This document shows, piece by piece, positions 8,280 to 14,565 of a stretch of DNA of 27,069 nt. Position numbers and translations under genes: made by a program. The stretch's first letter is position 1. Every line of letters starts with the position of its first letter. The notes under the pieces were generated by a model. It worked only from the letters and a program-made list of their open reading frames with translations. It searched no databases and was not told the origin of the DNA. Origin of the DNA: a virus; the IMG/VR virus record IMGVR_UViG_3300029258_001146, positions 1 to 27,069 of that record; one strand, 5' to 3'.

Positions 8280-9092
8280 ATGGACACAGGATGGATTAAA
8301 CTTCACAGAAGAATGATTAAATGGGAGTGGTACTCTGACGGAAATACCTTTAGAGTTTTTATGCACTTGCTATTAACTGCGAACTATGAAGATAGCCGAT
8401 ACAAAGGGTATTTAATACCTCGTGGAAGTGTAGTAATTGGTAGACAAAAATTGGCTAAAACCCTTACTATTACTGAACAGTCTGTTCGCACAGCAATAAA
8501 TCATCTAAAATCAACCAACGAAATAACCATCAAGGTAACCAACAAATTTTCTATCGCAACCATTGTAAACTATGACTTTTATCAAGATGTAGACGATGAA
8601 ATAACCAGCAAATCAACCATCAATCTAACACCCTATCAACCAACAACTAACCAACAACTAACCACATCTAAAGAAGTAAAGAATATAAGAAGTAAAGAAA
8701 TAAAGAATAATATATTGTCCGAAAATTCTGAAAATGACAAATTAGCACAACATGACAACATTGGGGATACAGCATCAACCTCTGAAATGGTGTTAGTAGC
8801 CAATATAGATTCCGCCCCGCCCGATTTTTCGGAATTTTGGCAAGCCTATCCTCGCAAGACGCAAAAGGTGGTTGCTGAAAAAGCGTGGAACAAATTAAAA
8901 GATGAAGAAAAATTTGTAGCCTTAGAGAAGATTGACGATTTTTGCAAGGGTAAGGAGATGCAATTTATAGCACACCCAAGCACGTACATAAACCAAAAGC
9001 GGTGGGAAGATGAAGTTATCGAACCCACAAAGAAAGTTGAACAAGCAAATGTTAGTAAACAGTACATACCTGAAAGAGATGATTGGGTTTGA
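8280..9092 (+). CDS. Replication initiator / replisome organiser
   Basis: A 270-aa protein of the phage replisome-organiser type. The N-terminus MDTGWIKLHRRMIKWEWY leads into a winged-helix domain, with LAKTLTITEQSVRTAINHLK (about 60-79) as the turn and recognition helix. A low-complexity Thr/Asn/Gln/Lys linker follows (about 115-175). The C-terminal domain opens with DFSEFWQAYPRKTQKVVAEK, the familiar 'FW.aYPrk' motif of these proteins, which usually contacts helicase or loader. Such proteins bind iterons in their own gene, melt the origin and load the helicase. Matching iteron-like repeats lie in the linker-coding DNA. The next gene encodes the primase-helicase, the expected partner. Confidence 0.82.
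   Translation: MDTGWIKLHRRMIKWEWYSDGNTFRVFMHLLLTANYEDSRYKGYLIPRGSVVIGRQKLAKTLTITEQSVRTAINHLKSTNEITIKVTNKFSIATIVNYDFYQDVDDEITSKSTINLTPYQPTTNQQLTTSKEVKNIRSKEIKNNILSENSENDKLAQHDNIGDTASTSEMVLVANIDSAPPDFSEFWQAYPRKTQKVVAEKAWNKLKDEEKFVALEKIDDFCKGKEMQFIAHPSTYINQKRWEDEVIEPTKKVEQANVSKQYIPERDDWV
8513..8716 (+). other. Candidate replication origin inside the initiator gene
   Basis: AACCAAC occurs at 8513, 8537, 8638 and 8649, with further AACCA cores at 8615 and 8660. The copies at 8638-8648 and 8649-8659 are a perfect 11-bp tandem repeat (AACCAACAACT) with a partial third. Directly downstream, the 13-bp sequence AAGAAGTAAAGAA is repeated at 8671-8683 and 8687-8699, in a stretch almost free of C that continues to about 8716. 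Iterons followed by an easily melted A-rich tract, all within the initiator gene, match the lambda O type of origin. No protein binding can be shown from sequence. Confidence 0.5.
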
Positions 9093-9103
9093 AAAATAAT
9101 ATT

Positions 9104-10888
9104 ATGCCGACAGTAACGATATTTGAGAGTATGTATTCCAAAGAGCCGAAATACATAACCGTAGAAAAGGCTCTGAAAAGGATAAAAGATTGTAAGCAGT
9201 CCGAAAAGACAAACGCCATACGCAATGCCATAGACAAAAAAAAGCGTGAATTGCTAAAGCAGGGTTTACCGATAGTCCTGTGGTCGGGTAAGTTTCCCGC
9301 CGAAAGAACAGATGCAAGCATTGTCGAACACAGCGGATTTTTGGTATTAGACTTTGACAATATCGGCACAGGTGATGAGCTTAGGGACTACCAAACAGAA
9401 CTAATTTCCAAAGACTTCATCTACTCTTGTTGGGTATCACCATCGGGTAACGGTCTAAAGGCACTTGTCAGAATTGCACAGCCAAAGATGCACCGAGCGC
9501 ACTTTGAAGCACTGCAAGAAGAAATGCCCGAAATAGACAAATCAGGGATTAACGAAAGCCGTATATGCTTTGAAAGTTGCGACCCCGATATTTACATAAA
9601 CCCAAAGGCTGTTGTTTACACCAAAACAACCAAATTTGAGAAGATTGAGCAATTTGACGTTTTAAGCGAGTATGAGAGCATTTTTACCAATTTGCTTACT
9701 TGGTTAGCCAACAAGGGAGATAGTTTCGTAGAGGGCGAAAGAAACCTATTTCTGTACAAGTTAGCATCGGCTTGCTGTCGCTTTGGTATTCCACAGGATG
9801 TAACAGAGGGTTTATTTCTAAATCGGTTTGATGTTAGGGGTACGGATTTTACAAAAGGAGAAACCACACGAACCATAAAGTCTGCCTACAAATTCAATCA
9901 ACTTGGCACAGCGGTATTTGAAAGGGAGACGCTGATTGATAAGATTACACGAAAAGAGGTAGAGGTTGATGCTTCTATTTACGATGAAAATGTAAGACCA
10001 AGAGATGTTGTTTACGGTCTTGACGTGAAGGGTGATGCTATAAAAATCTACAACGAAGGGTATGGTTTTGTGCATGGTGTTGGGTTGGAGGAACTTGATA
10101 GTCACTTCAAAATGAAGCGAGGTGAGGTTACGTTGCTTTCAGGCTATGGTAACTACGGGAAATCGAATTACATGAAATGGTACAAATTGCTACACAGCAT
10201 AAAGCACGGTTCTAAGTTTGCCATATTTGCTCCCGAAGATAACCCTGCACAAGAGTTTTATCACGACCTTACAGAGATATACTTAAGTTGTGATTGCACA
10301 CCTAATAACCCGAATAGACCATCACAGAAAGTGTATGAAATGGCTTATGACTTTGTTTCAAGTAGGTTTTTTTATATCTACCCTGAGTCATTAAGTCCGA
10401 CCCCTGCATATGTAAAAGAACGGTTCTTGGAATTGATAATAAAAGAGGGTATAGACGGCTGTATTATTGACCCTTTCAACCAGATGACAAACGATTATGC
10501 AACATTTGGTGGTCGTTCCGACCAATATTTAGAGGGTATATTGGGAGATTTTGATAGATTTGCGGTATCTAACAATGTTTATTTTTGGATTGTTGCGCAC
10601 CCTACAAAAGCATATAAAGACAGCACAGGTAATTACCCATGCCCCGATGTTTATGACATGGCGGGTGGTGCTATGTGGAATAACAAGATGTACAATATTT
10701 TAATTTATCACAGACCTAACCATCAAACAGACCCTATGTCAACAGCTTGCGAATTACACACAAAGAAGATAAAAAGACAAAAAATAGTCGGGAAAAAGGG
10801 TACTGTTCATTTTGAATATTACAGAAGCAAAAGAAGATATGTTTTTGACGGCGTAGACCCTTATTTAGAAGCGTTTAAGAATTTTTAA
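9104..10888 (+). CDS. Primase-helicase fusion (BT4734-like primase + RecA-type helicase)
   Basis: About 594 aa from the ATG at 9104, which follows the initiator stop by 11 nt. A TTG at 9083 is possible but overlaps the upstream gene. Numbering here is from the TTG. The N-terminal part (about 8-180) looks like the BT4734/VirE_N primase-polymerase family: acidic pair Asp90/Asp92 in FLVLDFDNI, SPSGNGLKALVRI at 119-131, and the ESR..FESCDPDIYINPKAV block near 158-176. A linker of PriCT-like type follows (about 215-270). The C-terminal RecA fold has Walker A GYGNYGKS (354-361), Walker B GCIIDPFNQ (459-467) and VAHPTK (504-509). The protein would unwind the fork and prime it, like T7 gp4 or Twinkle but with a different primase. 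Confidence 0.85.
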   Translation: MPTVTIFESMYSKEPKYITVEKALKRIKDCKQSEKTNAIRNAIDKKKRELLKQGLPIVLWSGKFPAERTDASIVEHSGFLVLDFDNIGTGDELRDYQTELISKDFIYSCWVSPSGNGLKALVRIAQPKMHRAHFEALQEEMPEIDKSGINESRICFESCDPDIYINPKAVVYTKTTKFEKIEQFDVLSEYESIFTNLLTWLANKGDSFVEGERNLFLYKLASACCRFGIPQDVTEGLFLNRFDVRGTDFTKGETTRTIKSAYKFNQLGTAVFERETLIDKITRKEVEVDASIYDENVRPRDVVYGLDVKGDAIKIYNEGYGFVHGVGLEELDSHFKMKRGEVTLLSGYGNYGKSNYMKWYKLLHSIKHGSKFAIFAPEDNPAQEFYHDLTEIYLSCDCTPNNPNRPSQKVYEMAYDFVSSRFFYIYPESLSPTPAYVKERFLELIIKEGIDGCIIDPFNQMTNDYATFGGRSDQYLEGILGDFDRFAVSNNVYFWIVAHPTKAYKDSTGNYPCPDVYDMAGGAMWNNKMYNILIYHRPNHQTDPMSTACELHTKKIKRQKIVGKKGTVHFEYYRSKRRYVFDGVDPYLEAFKNF

Positions 10889-10910
10889 TAGCAAAACAAC
10901 AAACAAAAAC

Positions 10911-11204
10911 ATGGAACAATTTACTTATGAAAGAAACGGTGTAGAGTACACTTTCAACTTTAACCCCGAACTATACGGATATCCGTATGTAGCGTGTCAG
11001 TGTACCAATGTAAAGTTCCGCAGAACAACAGACGACAGCATGATAGAACTGTGGTTTAACAGAAACGGTGAGAATATGACACTTAATTTCTACGAAGCAG
11101 AGGGTGGAGAATATAAGCGTAAAAACCAAGTAAAGGAACTATTCCCTGAAAATCATATATCTTTAGGTTCTATTTTAGACAAATACAACGCTAACTACGC
11201 ATGA
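10911..11204 (+). CDS. Hypothetical protein upstream of the endolysin
   Basis: A 97-aa soluble protein with beta-rich, aromatic character in its first 70 residues (FTYERNGVEYTFNFNPELYG, then FRRTTDDSMIELWFNRNGE) and a short charged helix at the end. It has no signal peptide, no membrane segment and no recognisable motif. It starts 22 nt after the primase-helicase and overlaps the amidase gene by 4 nt (ATGA), which suggests coupled translation with it. The family is not recognised. Confidence 0.7.
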   Translation: MEQFTYERNGVEYTFNFNPELYGYPYVACQCTNVKFRRTTDDSMIELWFNRNGENMTLNFYEAEGGEYKRKNQVKELFPENHISLGSILDKYNANYA

Positions 11205-11686
11205 GCAAACCACTAACCTACTTAGTCATACATTGTACCGCTACCCCTGAAGGTAGGGATGTAACATCAGACGAAATAAGGCGCTGGCATACATCACCAC
11301 CACCGAAAGGTAGAGGTTGGAAACAGGTAGGATATGCCGATATGATACACTTGGACGGAAGAGTTGAAAATTTAGTGCCTTACAATGACGATGATATTGT
11401 TGATGTTTGGGAAATAACCAACGGAGCAAGCGGAATAAACAGCATCAGCAGGCACGTTGTCTACGTTGGCGGAGTAGACGCTAATGACGTGAAAAAGGCG
11501 AGAGATACACGCACATGGTTGCAGGAATTGGCAATGATAAAATACGTCAAGGAAACCATTGCACGGCATCCCAATATCAAGGTAGCGGGTCATAATCAAT
11601 TTGCAAAAAAGGCTTGCCCTTCGTTTGACGTCCCAAAGTGGTTGAGTGCTATTGGCATACCTAAAAAAAATATTTACATCAAATAA
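11201..11686 (+). CDS. N-acetylmuramoyl-L-alanine amidase (endolysin, T7 lysozyme type)
   Basis: A 161-aa single-domain amidase_2 enzyme that would cut the bond between N-acetylmuramic acid and L-alanine in peptidoglycan to free progeny virions. His11 in YLVIHCTAT, His131 in VAGHNQF and Cys139 in KKACPSFD form the zinc site. Tyr45 (VGYADMIH) and Lys137 correspond to the catalytic residues of T7 lysozyme. The His131-Cys139 spacing of 8 and the Lys two residues before the Cys match T7 (His122, Lys128, Cys130). There is no signal peptide, so release needs a holin or similar. There is no cell-wall-binding domain. It overlaps the previous gene by 4 nt. In T7 the homologue also inhibits RNA polymerase, but nothing here tests that. 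Confidence 0.93.
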   Translation: MSKPLTYLVIHCTATPEGRDVTSDEIRRWHTSPPPKGRGWKQVGYADMIHLDGRVENLVPYNDDDIVDVWEITNGASGINSISRHVVYVGGVDANDVKKARDTRTWLQELAMIKYVKETIARHPNIKVAGHNQFAKKACPSFDVPKWLSAIGIPKKNIYIK

Positions 11687-11693
11687 ACCATAA

Positions 11694-11975
11694 ATGAAAA
11701 AAATACTAAGTATTATTAACGGCTGGTGGAACTATGTGTTCCCAAATAAGGAAACCGAGAAAATGGCAGCAGAACGTGCTACTATCTGTGGCAACTGCGT
11801 ACACAAAAGAATGTCATTCACGGATATAATCAAAGACAGGCGTAACCCACAAATATCGGGTAAGCATTGTGAGATATGCCTTTGCCCTTTGGCTACCAAG
11901 ATACGGTCATGGGAAGAAAGCTGTGCTTTGGATGAGCCTAAGTGGAACGCAAGAGTAAAGCCTAAAAGAAGGTAA
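11694..11975 (+). CDS. Cys-rich, probably zinc-binding small protein
   Basis: A 93-aa protein with a hydrophobic, Trp-containing start (MKKILSIINGWWNYVFPNKE), then CGNC near residues 32-35, HCEICLC near 58-64 and a last Cys in WEESCALDEPKW. The paired Cys suggest one or two zinc knuckles, and the C-terminus is basic (RVKPKRR). It follows the amidase by 7 nt, so it shares its transcript. I recognise the general layout from Bacteroidota phage hypothetical proteins but know no function. It could be a lysis partner or an unrelated zinc protein. The N-terminal hydrophobic stretch is too short and mixed to be a confident membrane anchor. Confidence 0.7.
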   Translation: MKKILSIINGWWNYVFPNKETEKMAAERATICGNCVHKRMSFTDIIKDRRNPQISGKHCEICLCPLATKIRSWEESCALDEPKWNARVKPKRR

Positions 11976-11998
11976 CTGGCGTATGAACTATTAAGTGG

Positions 11999-12060
11999 CA
12001 ATACAAAATCCTATTCACTACCTTGTCGGACAAGATTAACAAGCAGTTAGGGTTGTATTG
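11999..12060 (+). other. Nested inverted repeats, candidate structured RNA
   Basis: Three nested pairings can be drawn: CAATACAA (11999-12006) with TTGTATTG (12053-12060), CCTA (12010-12013) with TAGG (12048-12051), and an apical CTTGT (12022-12026) with ACAAG (12030-12034). The segment lies in the non-coding stretch after the Cys-rich gene. There is no U tract after it, so it is not a simple terminator. A regulatory RNA element, or the 5' leader of the small genes that follow, is possible. Confidence 0.4.
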
Positions 12061-12063
12061 AGA
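12033..12063 (+). repeat. Copy 1 of a diverged 31-nt repeat
   Basis: It shares the pattern ACAAGC-G-T--G-TTGTATT-AGAAAA with 12509-12539, and nearly all differences are purine-purine or pyrimidine-pyrimidine changes. It overlaps the 3' side of the nested inverted repeat. Both copies lie shortly upstream of small genes. Confidence 0.45.
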
Positions 12064-12080
12064 AAATAACTGGTAAGTAT

Positions 12081-12134
12081 ATGATTAGTGCCTTGTATGA
12101 AAAAATCAACGTTAACGGTAAAAAAGGCACTTAA
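12081..12134 (+). CDS. Possible 17-aa micro-ORF (MISALYEKINVNGKKGT)
   Basis: ATG at 12081, stop at 12132-12134. The stop shares its last base with the ATG of the next micro-ORF (TAATG). The reading frame runs through an inverted repeat, AGTGCCTT (12087-12094) with AAGGCACT (12124-12131), whose hairpin would enclose most of it. It is too short to judge by composition. It may be a leader peptide or chance. Confidence 0.25.
   Translation: MISALYEKINVNGKKGT
12087..12131 (+). repeat. 8-bp inverted repeat with palindromic loop
   Basis: AGTGCCTT at 12087-12094 pairs perfectly with AAGGCACT at 12124-12131. The intervening loop contains the palindrome CGTTAACG (12110-12117). It could fold as RNA or bind a dimeric protein as DNA. 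Confidence 0.45.
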
Positions 12135-12172
12135 TGTATGAAATAACCAACATTAAAAAAACCAAAATATGA
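12134..12172 (+). CDS. Possible 12-aa micro-ORF (MYEITNIKKTKI)
   Basis: It starts on the last base of the previous stop (TAATG) and ends by overlapping the next gene's start (ATGA at 12169-12172). It could serve to pass ribosomes into the 64-aa gene. Only the overlaps support it. Confidence 0.22.
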   Translation: MYEITNIKKTKI

Positions 12173-12363
12173 TTATTCATTGTACAATTAACGAAAAAAA
12201 CGAAATAAAGCCTAAAAATGAAACCAAGGCTATAAAAGTCGAATATATCCAAAATGGTGGGTACTGGGCAAAATGGTATGAGGCTTACAATAATAAACAC
12301 GCAAAGGCTTTGTTTATGGAAGAACATATCGACTTCGAATATTTTCGATGCAAAACGTATTAA
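12169..12363 (+). CDS. Small hypothetical protein (64 aa)
   Basis: A 64-aa basic, aromatic-rich protein: MIIHCTINEKNEIKPKNETK, then a helix with YWAKWYEAYNNKHAKALFME (about residues 32-51) and a short end DFEYFRCKTY. There is no membrane segment or recognisable motif. It sits in a run of tiny reading frames joined by overlapping stop/start signals. The coherent amphipathic helix makes it more convincing than its micro-ORF neighbours. Function unknown. Confidence 0.5.
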   Translation: MIIHCTINEKNEIKPKNETKAIKVEYIQNGGYWAKWYEAYNNKHAKALFMEEHIDFEYFRCKTY

Positions 12364-12502
12364 ATGCACCACAACAGTCGTATAAAACACGGTTCTCACT
12401 AATGAACACTAAACTATTGATAACCGATAAAAACAACCAAAAGCCAAAGGGCAACGAAGGGAAATGAACATTGTAATGTTTTTTAGGCGACTTGAAAAAT
12501 AA
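12364..12502 (+). other. Chain of three micro-ORFs
   Basis: Immediately after the stop at 12363, ATG 12364 opens 12 codons to a stop at 12400-12402. That stop overlaps ATG 12402 (21 codons, MNTKLLITDKNNQKPKGNEG and one more), whose stop at 12465-12467 overlaps ATG 12464 (12 codons, MNIVMFFRRLEK, stop 12500-12502). Each is too short to assess alone. The repeated overlaps are what stands out. Confidence 0.22.
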
Positions 12503-12508
12503 CAGTTA

Positions 12509-12539
12509 TATACAAGCGGCTGAGATTGTATTAAGAAAA
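12509..12539 (+). repeat. Copy 2 of a diverged 31-nt repeat
   Basis: Related to 12033-12063 through ACAAGC-G-T--G-TTGTATT-AGAAAA. It ends 2 nt before the ATG at 12542, so it forms the whole translation-initiation region of that gene. Confidence 0.45.
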
Positions 12540-12541
12540 AT

Positions 12542-12748
12542 ATGAATAAGTACACAAGAAAAGCGGTATTTATTTGCTTGAAGAAATACGACCACACAGC
12601 AAATGAACAAGACTTTATAGAAGTTACCGAATGGAAAAATGGTGAGGGGTTTGATGTTGAAATAGTAGGTAAGTTAAGCACAAGGTTTCAATTAACTTGG
12701 GGCGAATACACCGCTTTGAAGAAGTTGATAAAAAAACTTGACAGTTAG
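12542..12748 (+). CDS. Small hypothetical protein (68 aa)
   Basis: A 68-aa protein with a likely beta-beta-helix layout: KAVFICLKKY, then FIEVTEWKNGEGFDVEIVGK, then LTWGEYTALKKLIKKLDS as a C-terminal amphipathic helix. The balanced composition and clear secondary-structure pattern support a real gene. It is preceded by the 31-nt repeat and followed 18 nt downstream by a 9-bp hairpin. Function not recognised. Confidence 0.6.
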   Translation: MNKYTRKAVFICLKKYDHTANEQDFIEVTEWKNGEGFDVEIVGKLSTRFQLTWGEYTALKKLIKKLDS

Positions 12749-12765
12749 TGTTACTGTTATACATT

Positions 12766-12794
12766 GTTGTAAAATCGTTTTAATGTTTTACAAC
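12766..12794 (+). terminator. Hairpin after the 68-aa gene, possible terminator
   Basis: GTTGTAAAA (12766-12774) and TTTTACAAC (12786-12794) form a perfect 9-bp stem with an 11-nt loop. It lies 18 nt after a stop and before the next promoter region, where a terminator would be expected. No run of T follows, so intrinsic termination would be weak. It could instead be a protein-binding site. Confidence 0.4.
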
Positions 12795-12882
12795 TTGTTG
12801 CTAAACGTAGTTCAAAAAATTGCACCAACCACAAACAACCAAAAACCAATAAGATATAACAAATTTTGTCCCAACTATTTAC

Positions 12883-12890
12883 TATATTTG
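12883..12890 (+). promoter_or_regulatory. Candidate -7 box upstream of the co-chaperonin
   Basis: TATATTTG matches TAnnTTTG. The nearest TTTG (12865-12868) is 14 nt upstream, shorter than the normal 19-20. It lies 88 nt before the ATG at 12979, leaving a leader that contains three tandem heptamers. Confidence 0.4.
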
Positions 12891-12937
12891 GTGCAAATTA
12901 TTTAAACAGAAAGCGATTAGTTCAAAATTTTGTGCTA

Positions 12938-12958
12938 AATTCGCAATTCGCAATTCGC
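12938..12958 (+). repeat. Three tandem heptamers (AATTCGC) before the co-chaperonin gene
   Basis: AATTCGC occurs three times without a gap at 12938-12944, 12945-12951 and 12952-12958, followed by the near-copy AAATCG. The array ends 20 nt before the ATG at 12979. It may be an operator, or slipped-strand variable DNA that tunes spacing. Confidence 0.7.
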
Positions 12959-12978
12959 AAATCGTAAAATATTTAAAC

Positions 12979-13269
12979 ATGAAGTTACTAAGAAACCTAA
13001 TATTTGTAGAACCAGAAGATGTTAAGAAGTTTAATTATGGGCTTATAATGGCGGATTTAGGGACTACCTCTGTCGCTCCTGTGGTCGGGACAATAACCTA
13101 CAAAGCCGATAAGGCAAGAGATGTGAAGGTTGGGGATATGGTTGTATTCGAGCGTGGCGTAGGACTGAAACACGAAATAGACGAAAAAGAGATGCTGTTA
13201 ATGAGGGAAACCGATATAATGGCTATTATTCCAAAAGATTGCGTATATTCGCAAAAATATCTTGTATGA
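12979..13269 (+). CDS. GroES-like co-chaperonin (Cpn10)
   Basis: A 96-aa protein with the Cpn10 layout. The N-terminal strand LLRNLIFVEPED matches 'DRVLVkP.e', and the mobile-loop region NYGLIMADLGTTSV stands where GroES has 'GGIilP'. After it come the core APVVGTITYKADKARDVKVGDMVVFERG (G-x-V near 37-40, VKVGD-VvF near 50-57) and the end EMLLMRETDIMAIIP, the usual 'llireeDilaii'. GroES caps GroEL during folding, and phages such as T4 (gp31) encode a version needed to fold their capsid protein. It overlaps the next gene, a virion-type protein, by 4 nt, which fits a role in virion assembly. The mobile loop is short and divergent, so interaction with host GroEL is inferred. Confidence 0.85.
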   Translation: MKLLRNLIFVEPEDVKKFNYGLIMADLGTTSVAPVVGTITYKADKARDVKVGDMVVFERGVGLKHEIDEKEMLLMRETDIMAIIPKDCVYSQKYLV

Positions 13270-13940
13270 CAGCACATGAATGGTGTGTAAGGCTTAGAAG
13301 GGCGGTACAACGTGGTGGCGTAGCATCAGATGATGCGAGAATGACACTTCGTTATCTTTATTCCCTGCTTAACACATACCGAAATACCAACATAAAGTAT
13401 TCAACCGACTTTGGTAAAGAAAGCACGTTACTGAAATACGTGGAACAAGACTACGGTGCTCGTAAGCTATGCGAGGTGGATAAAGCCGAAAACCCATTGT
13501 ACGTATGGGGGTGTAAGGTAAAAAAGGTGTGTAGTGTTCCTACGTTCCTGTCTTTGCCTAAACACAGAGCAATAACCTATGTGGGTATAATTGATAGGGC
13601 GTTACCGTTTATGTATGCCGAGCCAACGGATATAGCGGTAAAGAAAAAGACAAAGATTGGTGCTATGTTCAACTTTTGGTATTTGCGTGGAGGCGATATT
13701 TATGTTGCCCCCTCCGACCAATTAGAGGATATTGAGGTAATAGATATTCGTGGTGTTTTTGCTGACCCATCGGAGGTAGACGATAGGATAAACCCCGACT
13801 TTGATGTAGAGGGCTATACAGTAGACTATCCTATGCTTACTACCACAGAAGATGAAGTGGTGCGTTTTGTTTTACAAGAATTGGGTCTTACAATACAGAC
13901 CCCGACAGATTTACAAAACAATTCAAGGGACGATACCTAA
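13266..13940 (+). CDS. Ring/connector-like virion protein
   Basis: 224 aa from the ATG at 13266, which overlaps the co-chaperonin stop as ATGA. An upstream in-frame TTG is less likely. The N-terminus is helical (TAHEWCVRLRRAVQRGGVAS, then DDARMTLRYLYSLLNTYRN). A beta-rich centre follows (about 80-165), and a helix (EDEVVRFVLQELGLTI) precedes the polar tail ending NNSRDDT. This overall pattern, including 'sDDaRlt.RYiYsLLn', a GC-x-V segment after 'vDkAE.P' and the 'nN..Dd' tail, is one I associate with ring or head-tail connector proteins of crAss-like and other Bacteroidota phages. It would sit below the portal. The assignment is from recalled similarity and should be checked by profile search. 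It is encoded on the strand opposite the portal and capsid genes. Confidence 0.6.
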   Translation: MTAHEWCVRLRRAVQRGGVASDDARMTLRYLYSLLNTYRNTNIKYSTDFGKESTLLKYVEQDYGARKLCEVDKAENPLYVWGCKVKKVCSVPTFLSLPKHRAITYVGIIDRALPFMYAEPTDIAVKKKTKIGAMFNFWYLRGGDIYVAPSDQLEDIEVIDIRGVFADPSEVDDRINPDFDVEGYTVDYPMLTTTEDEVVRFVLQELGLTIQTPTDLQNNSRDDT

Positions 13941-13956
13941 GTGCTAAGAAACAAAA

Positions 13957-14517
13957 ATGTTAGAAAGAGATATTATTTCCCAAATAGCAAGGGAAGAAAA
14001 TTTAGACGAAAAATTAGTAAAAGGTTATATTCGTTCCTTTTGGGAAGGAATACGTTTAAGTGCTGAAAAGTTTGAACCTATTGCCATAAAAGACATTTGC
14101 GAGTTCAGGCTACACAAATACATATTTAAGTACAAAGCATTGGGTCAGGACGTTCCTATGCCTGACGGCATCCGTAAAGCCATAGAGGATGCTAAGAAAA
14201 CAACGTACAACAGTAGAAAAAGAGTAGGCGATTTACAGCACTATCAAGTAAGTAGCAATACGTACCGATTAGGGTGGATAAAAAGCCTTGTCGGGGATGA
14301 GGATTTATTGGTTAAGCCTGTGGTTGAAATGGTATCAGAAACGGTAAGGGGTAAGAAGATATGGCGTTGGGGTGTTATTTCTGCCGATATAGAAGAAGTT
14401 ACCTCCGAGCAGTACACATCTACTGGTTCTGTTTTTTCATGGCTTAAACGAAAGAACTTGATACCTATTGCTACCCCCAAGGGGTTGCATAGGATATGTA
14501 AATATTACTCGGAATGA
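13957..14517 (+). CDS. HU/IHF-like N-domain protein
   Basis: A 186-aa protein. Residues 1-60 resemble the start of HU/IHF: two amphipathic helices (ERDIISQIAREENLDEKLVK and YIRSFWEGIRLSAE) followed by a strand pair PIAIKDICEFRLHKYIFKYK where HU has 'v.l.gfG.F'. The DNA-binding arms are not clearly present. The second half (about 100-186) is basic with a possible winged-helix end (SVFSWLKRKNLIPIATPKGL). crAss-like phages keep an IHF-like gene among their structural genes, and this one follows the ring-like gene by 16 nt, which agrees. It may be a DNA-binding or virion-associated protein. The HU-fold call is moderate. Confidence 0.55.
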   Translation: MLERDIISQIAREENLDEKLVKGYIRSFWEGIRLSAEKFEPIAIKDICEFRLHKYIFKYKALGQDVPMPDGIRKAIEDAKKTTYNSRKRVGDLQHYQVSSNTYRLGWIKSLVGDEDLLVKPVVEMVSETVRGKKIWRWGVISADIEEVTSEQYTSTGSVFSWLKRKNLIPIATPKGLHRICKYYSE

Positions 14518-14518
14518 T

Positions 14519-14549
14519 TTTGTATTTTGAGTATCAATTATTAATTTTG
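14519..14549 (+). promoter_or_regulatory. Strong Bacteroidota-type promoter
   Basis: TTTG at 14519-14522, a 19-nt spacer and TAATTTTG at 14542-14549 match the full consensus. The -7 box ends 16 nt before the ATG at 14566. It gives the membrane protein and glycosyltransferase genes their own transcript. Confidence 0.75.
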
Positions 14550-14565
14550 TAACAAACTAACAACT

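Noticed and set aside
9083-9103. TTG start for the primase-helicase
   Set aside because: ATG 9104 lies 11 nt after the upstream stop and begins right at the conserved-looking domain.
12033-12539. Integron attC or retron RNA interpretation of the repeats among the small genes
   Set aside because: The GTTRRRY/RYYYAAC core pair is not present in proper form, and no integrase or reverse transcriptase is encoded in the window.
13239-13265. Longer start (TTG 13239) for the ring-like protein
   Set aside because: The ATG at 13266 overlaps the co-chaperonin stop as ATGA, the usual coupling pattern, and the extension would overlap coding sequence.
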